Assembly (NCBI GenBank): GCA_030549775.1 | Contig: CM060175.1 | Coordinates: 102,034,922 to 102,098,921, forward strand | From: Tamarix chinensis | Taxonomy: Eukaryota; Streptophyta; Magnoliopsida; Caryophyllales; Tamaricaceae | DNA: 64,000 nt | Direction of reading: 5' to 3' | Shown here: positions 43,480 to 55,084 of the stretch, piece after piece | Position numbering within the stretch: position 1 is the stretch's first letter | Layout: every line of letters starts with the position of its first letter | The notes under the pieces: generated by a model | Told to the model about the DNA's origin: nothing | The model's database searches: none | Seen by the model: only the letters and a program-made list of their open reading frames with translations | Made by a program: the position numbers and the translations under genes

Positions 43480-44236
43480 TTATAGAAACAAAGTATAAGT
43501 TTGGTCAACTATAGCATTAAGAAACTTTACAATCTAGTTAGAAGTAGCCCAAGCCAAGTCTAATATTTGTTGAATGAAATAATCCAAACCCTTTTTAGTA
43601 GCTTGAGTAAATTTAGAAAGGATAAAAACCTAGATCTATCTTACCACATGCATGCATGTAGTTAGAGTACTTCTTCATTTGACTAAAAGAGGGAGTGATA
43701 ACTCCCAATCGTTCTAGGGGATTGTTAGTGTCATTAAAATCACTAATAAGATACCAAGCTCCTACCAAACTATAGGAGAAACTCACAAGGTAATACCATA
43801 AAATAGTATGCTAATTAGGTTTGAGGAAGGCATAAATAACAACAAGACTCTAAGATATAAAGGAGTAGAGTACCTAAATGTGAATCATTATTGCACAATG
43901 AGCATCATTAGTGACTAGTATCCCTGCTACTTGTTTATTCCACTTTATCTAGATGCCACTTGCAAAATTGAAGGCATTTTGCTTATATATTTCATCAAAA
44001 TATATGTGTTTGATACCCCATCTACACCTACCTCATGGAAATATTTGGTTTATATTGTTTCATGTAGTTATCAAACATATATTTGAATTTAGAATGGGTA
44101 GCACCTCTAACATTCTAAGAGAAAACTTTCATAAGATTACCTATTAATGGGAAATTTGAAGCCCTAATACCGTTAATACATAACCAAATGTTCATACTCC
44201 TAATGTCTTCATTCAATAGTGGGTTAGAGGGGATCA
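43480..44236 (-). pseudogene. LINE ORF2 endonuclease fragment (first copy and continuation)
   Basis: Apurinic-endonuclease-like start MKVFS, SNIRGATHSKFK-like in this copy, then FNFASGI, and beyond 43864 GAWYLISDFNDTNNPLERLG and KIDLGF, which match the GDFNE and LIDLGF endonuclease motifs. Endonucleases of this type nick target DNA for LINE integration. Stops make it inactive. Confidence 0.7.
43864..44236. repeat. 373-bp direct repeat, copy R1
   Basis: Near-identical partner of R2 (45625-45998), with scattered substitutions. It begins AGTAGAGTACCTAAATGTGA and ends GAGGGGATCA. The duplicated DNA is LINE endonuclease sequence. Confidence 0.9.
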
Positions 44237-45624
44237 AAAACTTAACACGTTTCTACGTGCAAACGCACTAGGTTAAAGTAGTAATCAAGGTCGATCCCAT
44301 AAGGATTAGTGAATGACCACTAAGATAATGATGGAACTTAGCTATGTCTAGAATACGAAATGATAAGAAGTGATTTGTAAGCTAAAATAACTAAAATAAC
44401 TAACTAAGCTAAAAAGGAAGGATAGAAAAGCTAAGGTTTTGGTTCATCGCCCCCGATCCTCTATGTAATTGAACACCACATCACACATTAATTCAACAAT
44501 TATAATCAATCATGCCAACAAGGATAGAAAGTATTGTGCTTTCTCAAGCCACAAACACCCTATTACATCTCTATAGCCCTAACTATCTATAGCTTAGGGT
44601 CTAATAGAGTATAATGCCTTAAAGTCCACAAAGTTTCCTCCTTTATTATTGTAGAAGTCAAATCAATCGTCTCTTGACCTAAAATTTAATCTCTAATTGT
44701 TTTATTGGTTCTAATACTAAATTATCTCTCGATCGCACATGTATTTCCCACACCAAAAATCAGAACTCGACTGGAGTTCATCATTCCATTAATCAATCAT
44801 CAACACAACATAAGGATCATGAATTAAATAAAAAAAGAGAATGTAAATATTCAACACATTCGGATTGGGGGAAATCCCCTTCAGCTTAGCACAAAAATAT
44901 AGCCAATCAAACATATAGTAAGAAAATTAAAAATAATAAGAGATTCTATGGATAGATAAGAGAGAAAGGAAAATACCCTTGAAATCCAATGATTCTTACC
45001 AGTGTTTAACTTTCTGCACCTAGATATCTAATTTACAAGAGAATTCTTAAGGAATTGGGGAAGAGGATGGAGGAGAGAGAAGAGAGGGAGTGGAGGCTAC
45101 TTGAATGAGAGTTTAAATACTACCGACTCTCGGATCCCTAAGGTATTGATAAACACGGGCTTCCCGTGTCAGCTTTGGTAATGATGTATATTTTGATTTA
45201 TAACTTTTTCATAAAGACTCTGATTAAGCTGATTTTTGATGCGTTGGAGAGTTATTAAAAATACCTACAACTTTGTTGTTGAAAGATTCTCCAAATTTAG
45301 ATTTTTTTTCTAGTTTTAAATCCCACTTATTTCATACCCATATACTTTGAATATGCATTCTTGCTTTCATTTTATTCTAGAATTTACATTTTAGCTCTAA
45401 ATCTCTTTCCCCTTTAACTTTTGCTACTCTTTTCTCCCCTTTCTCATTTATTCTCCCTTTAATATTATTCTTTTTTCCATCCTTCATGATTTTTTTTTGC
45501 TTGAGATCCTACACATTTGCACAATATAAAGGCAGTAACAAGAACAAAAGGGGAGAATTCTAACTAAAATTTGAGGTAAAACTCTTACAAACCTTAGGAA
45601 TAAGATGCAAAAGTCACACTTATC
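44237..45624 (-). mobile_element. LTR-like insert (1,388 bp) between duplicated LINE flanks
   Basis: No protein similarity. The minus strand starts TGATAAGTGTGACTTTTGCA and ends GTAGAAACGTGTTAAG, and includes CCTTATGGGATCGACCTTG, the look of a long plant gypsy LTR (Tat or Athila type by inference). Related sequence lies at 1175-2035 and 12972-13327. It is probably a solo LTR, but the flanks are a 373-bp duplication rather than 5 bp. Confidence 0.5.
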
Positions 45625-45998
45625 AGTAGAGTACCTAAATGTGAATCATTACTACATAATGAACATCATTATTGACTAGCATCCCTACTACTTGTTTATT
45701 CCACTTGATCTAGATTCCACTTGCAAAATTAAAGGCATTTTGCTTATACATTTCATCAAAATATATGTGTTTGATACCCCCATCTACATCTGCCTCATGG
45801 AAATATTTGGTTTATATTATTTCATGTAGTTATTAAACATATATTTGAATTTAGAATTGGTAACACCTCTAATATTCTAAGAGAAAACTTTCATAAGGTT
45901 ACCTATCAATGAGAAATTTGAAGCCCTAATACCCTTAATACATAACTGAATGTTCATATTCCTAATGTCTTTATTCAATAGTGGCTTAGAGGGGATCA
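45625..45998. repeat. 374-bp direct repeat, copy R2
   Basis: Partner of R1. The minus strand starts the LINE endonuclease with MKVFS and WNIRGV in shifted frames, and GGIKHIYFDEMYKQNAFNFA lies in the middle. Confidence 0.9.
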
Positions 45999-46249
45999 TA
46001 AGAGCTTCTAAGGCTCGCACCTTCATAAGGATATGATAATAGTCTATCAAAAGAGCATTCAATGTGGGTTTAGTTCTTATATTAAGGATTATATAGGGCA
46101 CTCAAGATGTGATTTTGATGTTTAAGACATGCCTCACCTATTATATATAGATCATAGGCTTGAGACTAATGGTTCTTTAAAATTTTAAAGGTTATATTGA
46201 CACCTCTATTATCCATATGATGACATGTGTGATCATAAAGAAATTTAGG

Positions 46250-47571
46250 GTTATTCATTTAAAAAAAAAAATTAGGGCCAGTGTTATGCATGTTGGTTTG
46301 TCTATACTTCCCTCTTCATCTTTCTAGCATAACAAAGGGATCTATGCTGAGCAAGAGAAAATACCCTTCTCTTGAAGTCTGTACAATTGGTTTAATTCAT
46401 GTTAAAGAAGTTAGATGGGTTGTTGAGCATGTCTAGAAGCATTTTTGGCGGGATTTGTAATAGTTTCCCCTGTATATTCACAAACTAGTCAGTTGTAGGG
46501 AATAATAACAATGTTGCTTAGAATTCCTCTTTTGTTAATTCTGACATCTCATTGTAGGTGAATATTAACTCTAATCTAAGTTGCTTGTTACCTAGGTTTT
46601 AGTCAAGTTCGGTGACCTAGTTGACATGATTGTTTCTTTGGGTAGTGAAAGGATGAGGGGGTTTCCTTACGATAGAAATATGCTCTCAATGGATGGTTGG
46701 ATGGCTTGATAGCATAAATATTACATGTTGGTTTGTTTAAGAGATTTGGGACATTCGACACATTAGGTTTAACACTAAGAGATCTTAAATAGGTAAAGTC
46801 CCTTGGATTGTTTGTCTTTACTGAAGAAAAAGGAGGTGTAATTTTAGAGGTTCCCTCATTCTTATTAGAAATTTATTTAAAATTATGAGGGTTATTAAGG
46901 TATTTCTTGAACTTATTAGAATCAAATTTTAGATTTTCTAAGAAAGGCCAGATTTTTAGGTTGTAGCGAATAACATCCATTCTATTAGGACTAGCTTTTA
47001 AATTGCACCATTAGTCATAAACTATAGAAGTATTAACCAATGAGGGTTGTTTGTTTGTTCCCTACTTTCATTGGCTTCTTCGATGATCTAATTTCTCAAT
47101 AGGTCCAGGACCTATATTTATCTTTTGGGTCTAGATTATGATCATGGGAGTTGGATTTGTCACCAATGCCCTCATTGACAGTTGATGGAGCTTGCAAGCC
47201 ATTGCTTGCCTTTGCTTTTGGGGACAATTTCTTGATTAAGTTAGGATAATAATATTTTGTATTATCAAATGATCCATGTTAAAAAAAATGGGGGCAATGT
47301 TTTGAAACAAAAATTAATAGTAAGCATTACCCACTAAAATGCAAGAGAAACTCTTAGTTCATTCACATTTATCTAGACATAGACAAAAGCAAATCTTCCC
47401 CTTCCAAAATTACTTGTATGGAGGCCAATATTTAATACTTCACTAATGAGGCTTCTAATATTCAAGAGTGGACCAATACCATAATACTTTATGAGAAGCA
47501 TCATAATCTTAAATCACATTATCTTAATATCAATGGATGATTTGTGATAGTTAAAATTAGATTCCCAAAAC
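46250..47571 (-). pseudogene. LINE ORF1-like region (second part)
   Basis: Between 47571 and 47330 the minus strand reads FWESNFNYHKSSIDIKI, KYYGIGPLLNI and FGRGRFAFVYV, matching the DUF4283 domain and its R-FARVCV strand. Further down it decays beyond recognition. Zinc-knuckle residues could not be placed. Confidence 0.6.
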
Positions 47572-47576
47572 CTAAA
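47572..47576. repeat. Target-site duplication CTAAA, left
   Basis: CTAAA directly precedes the LTR start at 47577 and recurs at 52901-52905. Confidence 0.85.
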
Positions 47577-47899
47577 TGTAATTCCCCAAAATTTTAGAAA
47601 AACCAATAATTTAATAAATAGCTTTTATTTGAAATAAATTAACTTTTAAAATTATTTAATTTATTTAAATTTATGGATTTTTGATATATAAATTTGGACG
47701 GGAATATTTAGTAAATTAAAATAGATATTTTGTTATTTTATCATGCTATTTTTATTTAAATAATTTTCCAAACTAATATTTTACTAACTTTATCCTTTTT
47801 AAACTAATATATTAGATTATAATGAATTAAATTATTAAATTAAAAAAAATTATCAAGAATATTACATTTTATGATTTTATAAATTAATTTATTTTATTT

Positions 47900-49095
47900 C
47901 CCCTATTTTCTCATTTTCCTTTTTCTTTCCCTTATCCTTTTTCTCTTCTTTCTTCTCCTCCTTGGGCCGCCTGCACCGGCCTGATTCCCCTTCCTTGCGC
48001 GCTGGGCCACATTCCCATTTCCCCCAACCCCTCCTTCTCTCGTGTGGCGCACGTCCAGCCCAGCCGCCCTCCTTTCTTTTTTTTTCCAGACCGACCGGCT
48101 TACTCTTCTTTCCAGCGCCGGTCCAACCGCCCGCTCGCACCTCCCCCTTCCTTTCTCTCTTCTGCCACACCTGACCACCATTTCTGCCATGGTCTAGCAT
48201 ATCGCTGCCTGCAACTGCCATGCCCGGCCACCACCTACCTCCCTGCCCTCTCTCTTCCTCTCTCCCCCGTCATTTTCTTTCCTAATTCAAACCAAACCAT
48301 CCCTGTACCACATCCCGCGTGCCCCTCTTCCTTTCCCACTTCTCCACTTCCCTCTCCCTGCCACCCAACTGCCACTCCCACCCTACTGTAGCCCAACCGG
48401 CTACCTACTCCCCCTCTCTTCTCCCCCTTCTTTTTCTTACCCTCACCAGCCCTTCATTCCCCATAATTTTGAGCCTCTTCTCCTTCCCCCGAGCCTCTTT
48501 TCTCCTTTCTCCTCCCTCCCATTTCTTCCCTGGTTTTTGCTCGCCGTCGCCAGCCGCTGTTCCAACCACCGTTCCAACCCCCTGCGCCACCTTATGCCAC
48601 CACCTCCTACTGCCATGCACCACCACGCCGCCCCCTTGAGCCCTGCACCCTTGCCTTGCCTTATCGCCAAGCCACCTGCAACCGCCCCGTTTGCCGCCGT
48701 CCGGCCACCTCTGCCGCCACCCAACCCACCGTTCGACACCTTGCAACCCCCTCTACCACCCCCATACCTTACTTTCCCGAAAACAGCCCCCTTAACCCTT
48801 CATTTTCCCTCCTCTTTTCCTTCCTTCTCAATCCCTCCACCTCGGCAGCCAACTTCGCCGCCTCGCCGTCGCCGTCTCTGCCGTCCTATACTGCCGGGAA
48901 ACCATCCTTAGCCTCCAGCTACACCCCCTCTTCACTCCTGCACCCTTGCCTTGCCTCCAATCATCCCCTATCTATCTCCTTTTCTAGCCTAAAGTCCCTA
49001 AACCGAGCCATCTTTCCTCTCTTCTATCTCACCCCCCTTCGAACCCTTTCTCCTCTCATTTTGCATGAGACTCACGCTATTCATGCAGCGTGAGC
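47900..49095. other. C-rich block inside the solo LTR, not coding
   Basis: Strongly pyrimidine- and C-rich on the plus strand. Open frames exist in several phases on both strands at once because AT-rich stop codons are rare here; their products are Pro/Ser/Leu-rich, without domains. It is best read as LTR regulatory or leader sequence. Confidence 0.75.
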
Positions 49096-49729
49096 TCACC
49101 CTTTGTTTTAAAATTTATTTGGCTAAATTTTGAGGTATATTAATAGTTAATTAAAGTGTATTATTATTAAATAAATTTGTTTTATAAATTTTTATCCTTT
49201 AATTTCTTACTTCTAACCTAATAGTTATTGGTATTATTTTTAGGTGTTGAGTTGCTAATTAAAGCTTGAATCTTTAACCGGGATAGCGGTAAGGTTCGAT
49301 TTTTGCGGGATTAAGGTAATCGTTAAAACTCCCTTAAATACATGGAAAAACGTATGCTAACACATTAGGGATTTTAGTATGATTTTATGCATGTTTTGTG
49401 TTGCTTAGTATGATATACATGGTTGCTTATATTGATTGATAAAAAGAAAAGAAAAGAAAATTATGATAGCTTTTATGCCATGTGTAGGGATGATACTTAA
49501 GGAATGAGTTAGATATTTGATGGAAAGGTTAAATGCTTGTCTATGATGTATTATGTTGCTAATGCATGAATAATATTATTGTCTAAGGGTATTTTAGTGA
49601 TATGCTTATGAAGTATGTGATCTAATATATGTAGTTGCTAATGAGTATGATGTTGAATAATGACAAGTTGGTGGACTTAAATGATAAGAATGAAGTGCTA
49701 ATATTGGTATTTTATGTATTGGTGGTAAA

Positions 49730-51130
49730 TTCATAAAAGTGGTGTAATAAAGGGGTTAAGTGGAAATTTTATAAGTGAAAAGGGTATTTTGGAAATTTTA
49801 TAGTAAAGGAGTATTTTGGTAAATTTGAAAGAAAAGGGTAAAATGGTAATTTTGTAAGCAAAAGGGTATTTTGGTAATTCCAAAAGAAAGGGGTGAAATG
49901 ATAATTCTATAAGTAAAAGGATAAAATTATAAGTTGTGAGGCAGAAGGGTATTATGGTAATTTTGAAGGAAAAGGGCAATATGGTAATTTTAAGTGAAAA
50001 GGGGTATTATGGTAATTATGGAAGTTAGGGGTCTTATTGTAATTTTATGAGTAAAGGAAAAGATGGTAATTTTACAAGTAAATGGGCTTTATGGTAATTT
50101 TGGAGGTAGAGGGGTAAAATAGTAATTTCATAAATAAATGGTAATATGGTAAATTTATAAGTGAATGGCGAAATGGTAATTTTATAAGTAAGGGGTATTA
50201 TGGTAATTTAGGGAGTAAAGGGTAATATGGTAATTTTGGAAAAGAAGGGCAAAATGGTAATTTTGTAAGGAAAGATAAAAATGGTAATTTTGGATGTAAA
50301 AGGATAAAATAGTAATTTGTAAAGAAAAAGGAGTGTTATGGTAATTTTATAAGTAAAAGGGTATTGTGGTAATTTTGTAAATAAAAGGATATTATGGTAA
50401 TTTGGAAGTAAGGGGTAGAAGGGTAATTTTGTAAATAACAGGATATTATGGTAAACTTGGGAGTAAGGGGTAACTTGGTAATTATGATAACGACGAAAGA
50501 TAATTTGGTAATTAAATTATGATTATAGAAGGGCAATTGGATAATTATGATACTAGAGAAGGGTAATTTGGTAAATTAACAAATTAAAGGGCATTATGGT
50601 AATATTAAATATGGAGAAGGGTAAATTAATAATTATAAATATGGAGAAGGGTAAATTAATAATTATAAACATGTAGAAGGGTAGAAGGGTAATTATGACA
50701 ATAGAAAAGGGTAATTTGGTAATTTAACCAACTAAGGGGTAACTTGGTAATTATGATGATGGAGAAGGGCAATTTGGTAATTTATCCAACTAAAGGGTAA
50801 ATTGGTAATTATTTAACCAACTAAAGGAAAGAAATAGTAACCATGATAATGAAGGAGGGTAGTTTGGTAATTTATCCAACTCAAGGGCAATTTAGTAATT
50901 ATAACAAATGAGAAGGACAATTTGGTAATCTAACCAATCAAAAGGGAAACATGTTAAGGTTAACAATTATGAAGGGTGAATGATGATCTAAAAAGCGTAG
51001 GAGATAACTTGGTAACCTAAACCGAGTAAAGGGTAATTTGGTAATTATGCAACCTAAAGGGTAATACGGTAATTTGTCAAGTAAGGAAGGGATGACTTAG
51101 CAATTATATAAGTAAGGGGTAAATGAGTAA
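49730..51130. repeat. Degenerate tandem array (units about 25-40 bp)
   Basis: Dozens of units around the core GGGTAATTTGGTAATTTTA, alternating with AAGTAAAAGGGTATTATGG. Unit length and sequence drift, with AACCAACTAAAGGG-type spacers in the second half. It lies inside the solo LTR. Confidence 0.9.
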
Positions 51131-51599
51131 TATGTATCTAATACGACGTTGTGATTGAGGAATTCCATAATGTGACTCTAATATTGTGAATAGTAAGGTA
51201 AGAGTACTTGATAATTAGTAAGTATCACGAGAACGAATCCTATTTCGGAATTAGGATGGAATTATGATGGCCTTAATGACTTCTCTATTTTATCTTGGGT
51301 AATCGCCAGAATAAGAAACAACTAATGATATCAGAACGATTGAAAGGGAATCAGTACCTGATTATTGTGCTTTTCGTGATCACTTTAATTAAGACACTAA
51401 TACTTAAAGTGAAAGACCTCGAGATCGGGAATGGTGACTCTTTCGGGGTCGCTACCCTAAAGTTGTGGTTTAGTCCACGATTATTCTGGTATTTGCTGGT
51501 GTGCCTTTATTCCCTAGCCAAGCCCTATATCTTACTCTATCTAGCTCTACGGACCTAGTTAGGGGGTATGCATACTTATGGATTAGGTGTCCTTGTCGA

Positions 51600-52240
51600 T
51601 AGGGTTCTGAGTTAGCTTTATGCACCAGTACGACTAGGGTACCTTTGCGTCCTTGGGTTCGTGGTTGAAGGGTACTGAGTAGCTTGTATGCGCCAGTACG
51701 ACCGGTGTACCTTTGTGTCCCGGGTTCTTGATATCCCGTCCGAGGCAAATAAATAGAACTATTGTGCTGATTAAGGAAAGGAAAGATACTAATAATGGAA
51801 GTGGAATATTAATGAGCCGGGCCCAGATGACTTATGATTATGAGTACCGATCCATCGGATATAATAGTGGCCCAGGAGCGTGTTGCCCTGGTAAGTGATA
51901 TTGAGTACCGATCCACCGGATATAATAGTGGCCCAGGAGTGTTTTGCCCTGGATGATGATTATATGTATATATTCCGGTCCACCGGCTAAAATAATGGGG
52001 GTCCTGAGCTCAATAAAACCAGTTATGTATGTGAATAAAGTTATGTAAAAATACTAATCACTTATAGTGGAACACCATGTGAGTCGGGGCCAGACCGGTC
52101 CACCGGTAAATAATAGTGGCCAAGAGCGTTGTGCCCTGGAGATCGATCTACCGGCAAATAATAGTGGTTAGGTGCGTTCTGCCCTATAAGTGACCGATCC
52201 ATCGGCTAAAATAGTGGGGTTCTCGCAATCACATTGATAT
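51600..52240. repeat. Short repeated boxes in the solo LTR
   Basis: Two copies of a 60-70-bp box with CAGTACGACYRGKGTACCTT (51625-51725). About six copies of CCGATCCACCGG-like followed by AATAGTGGCC (51845-52225), in longer 60-bp units with GAGCGTGTTGCCCTGG. Confidence 0.85.
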
Positions 52241-52900
52241 AAAATATGGGATTGATTGAATGATGATGGAATAATGGCTTAAGGTCTGAATGTATTGATT
52301 TTACACTATGACATGGCTTATGGCCCAAAAGTATCGATCGTGACTCATAACTTTTTATATATGTGATTGTTATGTATGCACCTCTTATTACATATATTTA
52401 TAGCTTGCATTATGTGTTGCATTGCAGGCTTGTTTTTAAGTGTGGTATTAAAGGGTTACTCAGTACCGTAGTACTGAAGGGATTCCCTTCGTGGGGCCCC
52501 TGTCTATTCAATGGGTAGTGCCCCTTGCAGGTCTTTGCAGGTGCTACTCAAGTGGGCTACGGGAAAGAGAGTAAGGAATTATCCGGTACCGTTAGGGCTT
52601 TTCTCCTTCTCTTTTAAACTCCTGGTTTTAATGCTAATGTTGTTTAAGTAACCATCATTGGTAGATTTTATTCTTTTAAATGAGTTGATGCGCTACTCTG
52701 ATTTATGTATGTTGAATTCCTTTCAAATTGTATTTTATTTTTCCTTAGCCTTAGCACTTGGTACTGGAACGGTATGAGTGAACCGGTCTGGTACTAAGTG
52801 TGGCGGTAATATCCCCAAGATTCACGATTTTATAATTTGCTTCTGCTAACTCTTTCAAATAAAACGAAATTTTTCAGTAGTGAATTTTAGGGGTGTTACA

Positions 52901-52905
52901 CTAAA
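52901..52905. repeat. Target-site duplication CTAAA, right
   Basis: Matches 47572-47576 and resumes the interrupted LINE ORF1. Confidence 0.85.
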
Positions 52906-53218
52906 GGATAAAGAATCTCTATTGATGAAATAGAGACCATTAAGAAGAGATTTTTTTTATAAAAAAAATATCCTTGGCAAAAAATTTATTTCATATAAAG
53001 AAATCCTTGTCAAGGCCTACAAAATCAAAGTTGATGGTAGGTTTTAAGAGGCTATGAAGAGAAATTATCTAAGGATGATGTATATATTTTTTCTTTCTAG
53101 AACTTTGAAAATCTTATAACCAAAATACCATTCATATCATATTCATTATTATACTCAATGACTTCAACCAAAGACTTGAAGCAGTCTTCAACTTGATAAG
53201 ATGTATCTATGTCATCAT

Positions 53219-53502
53219 TGTAACATCTTAGATCCACACTAACCATAGGTTGTTGAATCACTTTCATACTTAACAACTAATCCCATAAATCAACACAATT
53301 TATTTAAGTATGCTTTATCGTCACTCACACACCACATTTTTTTCTAGATATAATCCATCTTTGGTCTACTCTGAGTCGAGAATATTTAAGTGCGGATTTC
53401 TTCAATAATAAGTTTTTCAAAAAGATTGTGTATCTTGTTAATATAGGTATCCCTATAAATTATTTTAATCCTCCACCATCTACTGTATAACTTAGAATAT
53501 CA
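53219..53502 (-). repeat. Cassandra 3' LTR
   Basis: More diverged than its partner, but with the same order: TGTAACATC start (plus strand), CAACACAA, a 5S-like GGTCTACTCTGAGTCGAG at about 53370-53390, and AACTTAGAATATCA at the end. Confidence 0.8.
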
Positions 53503-53652
53503 CTACACCTTCACTTAATGAATGCAACATCCTTGTTTTACCTCAGCCAGTAACCTTGTCACAATAATCCATACTTAGAATTGTACCGTTAGGAGAGAAA
53601 TGAGCTCATCCCAGTTTATTTCACGTGGTTGCAACTTCTCTTTGATACCATT

Positions 53653-53948
53653 TGTAACACCTCAACCCGACACTAATCATGAGTTGTTACTTGTAGCTCT
53701 TTTGAGACCAACGAATGACCTCATAGATCAACATAAGTCTTTTTAAGCATGTTTTGTTCTCACTCGTATACTTTCAGGAAAAATTCCCAATAGGTCACCC
53801 ATTATTAGTCTACTCCAAGTGAAGTACACTTAAATGTAAATTTCTACAATTATGGGTTTCCTACAAAAAAGTAGCACCATGTTCATATAGGTATTGATAC
53901 CAATCATTTTAAGTCTCAAGCATCTACCATATAACTTGAAGTGTTAAA
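53653..53948 (-). repeat. Cassandra 5' LTR with 5S rRNA-like segment
   Basis: On the minus strand, about 53840-53785 reads TTTAAGTGTACTTCACTTGG, then AGTAGAC and ATGGGTGACCTATTGGGAA, matching the second half of plant 5S rRNA (internal promoter side lost or diverged). The degraded copy is unlikely to be a working 5S gene. Confidence 0.85.
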
Positions 53949-54860
53949 ATTATGTTAGAAAATATTATAAAAAAAGTAGGAGGTGGGCCTTACAAGAGGG
54001 GTCATTGTAAAGGGGGAATATATGTAGGTGTCATGAGGTATAAATGACGTATGAAGAAGGACCTAAGGGACGGAAAACACGTAGGCACGTTCTTTCATTT
54101 TTATTCTACTAGAATACTTTTAAGATATGGGTGAATATCTTTGGGGTTTTTTTAGGTTTTTTATGCTTACTTATTTATGAAAAGATATACAAAAGACCAT
54201 TATATCTTTTTTATATTATCTCTAAGAGTGTTAATATCTTCAATGGGTCTGAATGTGGCTTAGTAGAAGGAGAGTCTTACCGATTACAAGCTTAGGCGGG
54301 CTCTAACCTAAAATTAATTAGTGATAGATGGAGTAACCCACTAGGATATAAGGCTTATATGTTATTTATTTTCTCCTAAAGTGTATTAAGTGTGGTAAGA
54401 TGCACATATGAACTATTCTCTTTAATATTATTCCTAACATGTGGGGGGCCTTTTGCTGTATGTTCCAAACAAATCTTTAAAATCTTCTATTATTGCTTAA
54501 ATAAGGATAATGAATTAGGCCTGGGTTTTTAGCAGATTTTATACCATATCAAAATATTAGATGAGCTTGAATGTTACTTTATAGGAGGATAGTTTGACCA
54601 CTTATAAGTGTTAGCAATGTTATAACATAAAATCAATTGACAATATGTAGAGTGGCACACTAGACTTGAAAGTTAGTTATTTTCCTCTTTCATATCCATT
54701 GTAGGATGACACATGTGAGTTGCTCCCTTTAACAAATAGTAAACTTTGTGTTTGTACTAGAATTTATATTATTTCTCCTTCAAAATATGGCAAGTTTGGT
54801 TGATTAGTTGGGTTAGATTGAATTTTATCATGGTAAATTTTTGTTGGGGCATCTTTTTGA

Positions 54861-54891
<31 letters not shown>

Positions 54892-55084
54892 TATCTTTAT
54901 AATATTGATTGGATAATAGTTTATTGGTTGGATGATTTAACGTTGAGTCATGATGACTAAAGGTCTTAGGTTTGAATTTTCTCATTTGGTATTTAGAGAC
55001 CTTAATAGTAGCTGCTACAAACCATTATAGTAATTTTTACACTTGTGTATGGTAAATTATACTTGTTCTTATGGACTTATGATA
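53949..55084. other. Unassigned AT-rich stretch
   Basis: It may include the LINE 5' region and the copia 5' end (gag not recognised). A (TG)n(TA)n microsatellite lies at 54862-54889. Nothing else was recognised. Confidence 0.4.

Larger units (their letters stand above)
47577..52900. mobile_element. 5.3-kb solo LTR with perfect target duplication
   Basis: The ends are TGTAATTCCCCAAAATTTT and AATTTTAGGGGTGTTACA, imperfect inverted ends with TG/CA termini, flanked on both sides by CTAAA. There are no gag-pol domains, so this is one LTR left by LTR-LTR recombination. Size and end sequence recall Tekay/Del-type chromovirus LTRs (inference). Internal order: AT-rich start, C-rich block 47900-49095, degenerate tandem array 49730-51130, short repeated boxes 51600-52240, plain end. 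The orientation was not settled. Confidence 0.85.
43480..53200 (-). mobile_element. L1-type LINE remnant, split by two insertions
   Basis: On the minus strand, an ORF1-like region (53200-52906 and 47571-46250) is followed by an ORF2 endonuclease start (45998-45625, repeated at 44236-43864) and its continuation (43863-43480). ORF1 resembles plant LINE DUF4283 proteins (FDFVGLDKDFFI, FWESNFNYHKSSIDIKI, FGRGRFAFVYV). Both halves of the ORF1 match meet exactly at the solo LTR. The reverse transcriptase was not found, so the element is 3'-deleted or replaced. All frames are broken. Confidence 0.75.
53219..53948 (-). mobile_element. Cassandra TRIM retrotransposon with 5S-like LTRs
   Basis: Two LTRs (53653-53948 as the 5' LTR, 53219-53502 as the 3' LTR on the minus strand) flank about 150 bp with no genes. 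The primer site TGGTATCAAAG lies just inside the 5' LTR (53650-53640). The LTRs end TGTAACACCTCAACCCGACA on the plus strand, the Cassandra hallmark, and contain a degraded 5S rRNA sequence. The 5-bp flanks are ATCAT and ATTAT, one C/T apart. The element is non-autonomous by nature. Confidence 0.88.

Noticed and set aside
47889..49093. Many long overlapping open frames of 95-145 codons on both strands
   Set aside because: They arise because the block is C-rich and lacks AT-rich stop codons. Products are low-complexity Pro/Ser/Leu or Gly/Arg/Lys with no domain, and they overlap each other in several frames within a solo LTR.
49730..51130. CRISPR-like array
   Set aside because: Units vary in length and sequence, the spacers are themselves repeated, and the setting is a plant LTR; no cas genes are present.
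53785..53840. A functional 5S rRNA gene
   Set aside because: Only the second half is recognisable, with many substitutions, and it sits inside a Cassandra LTR.
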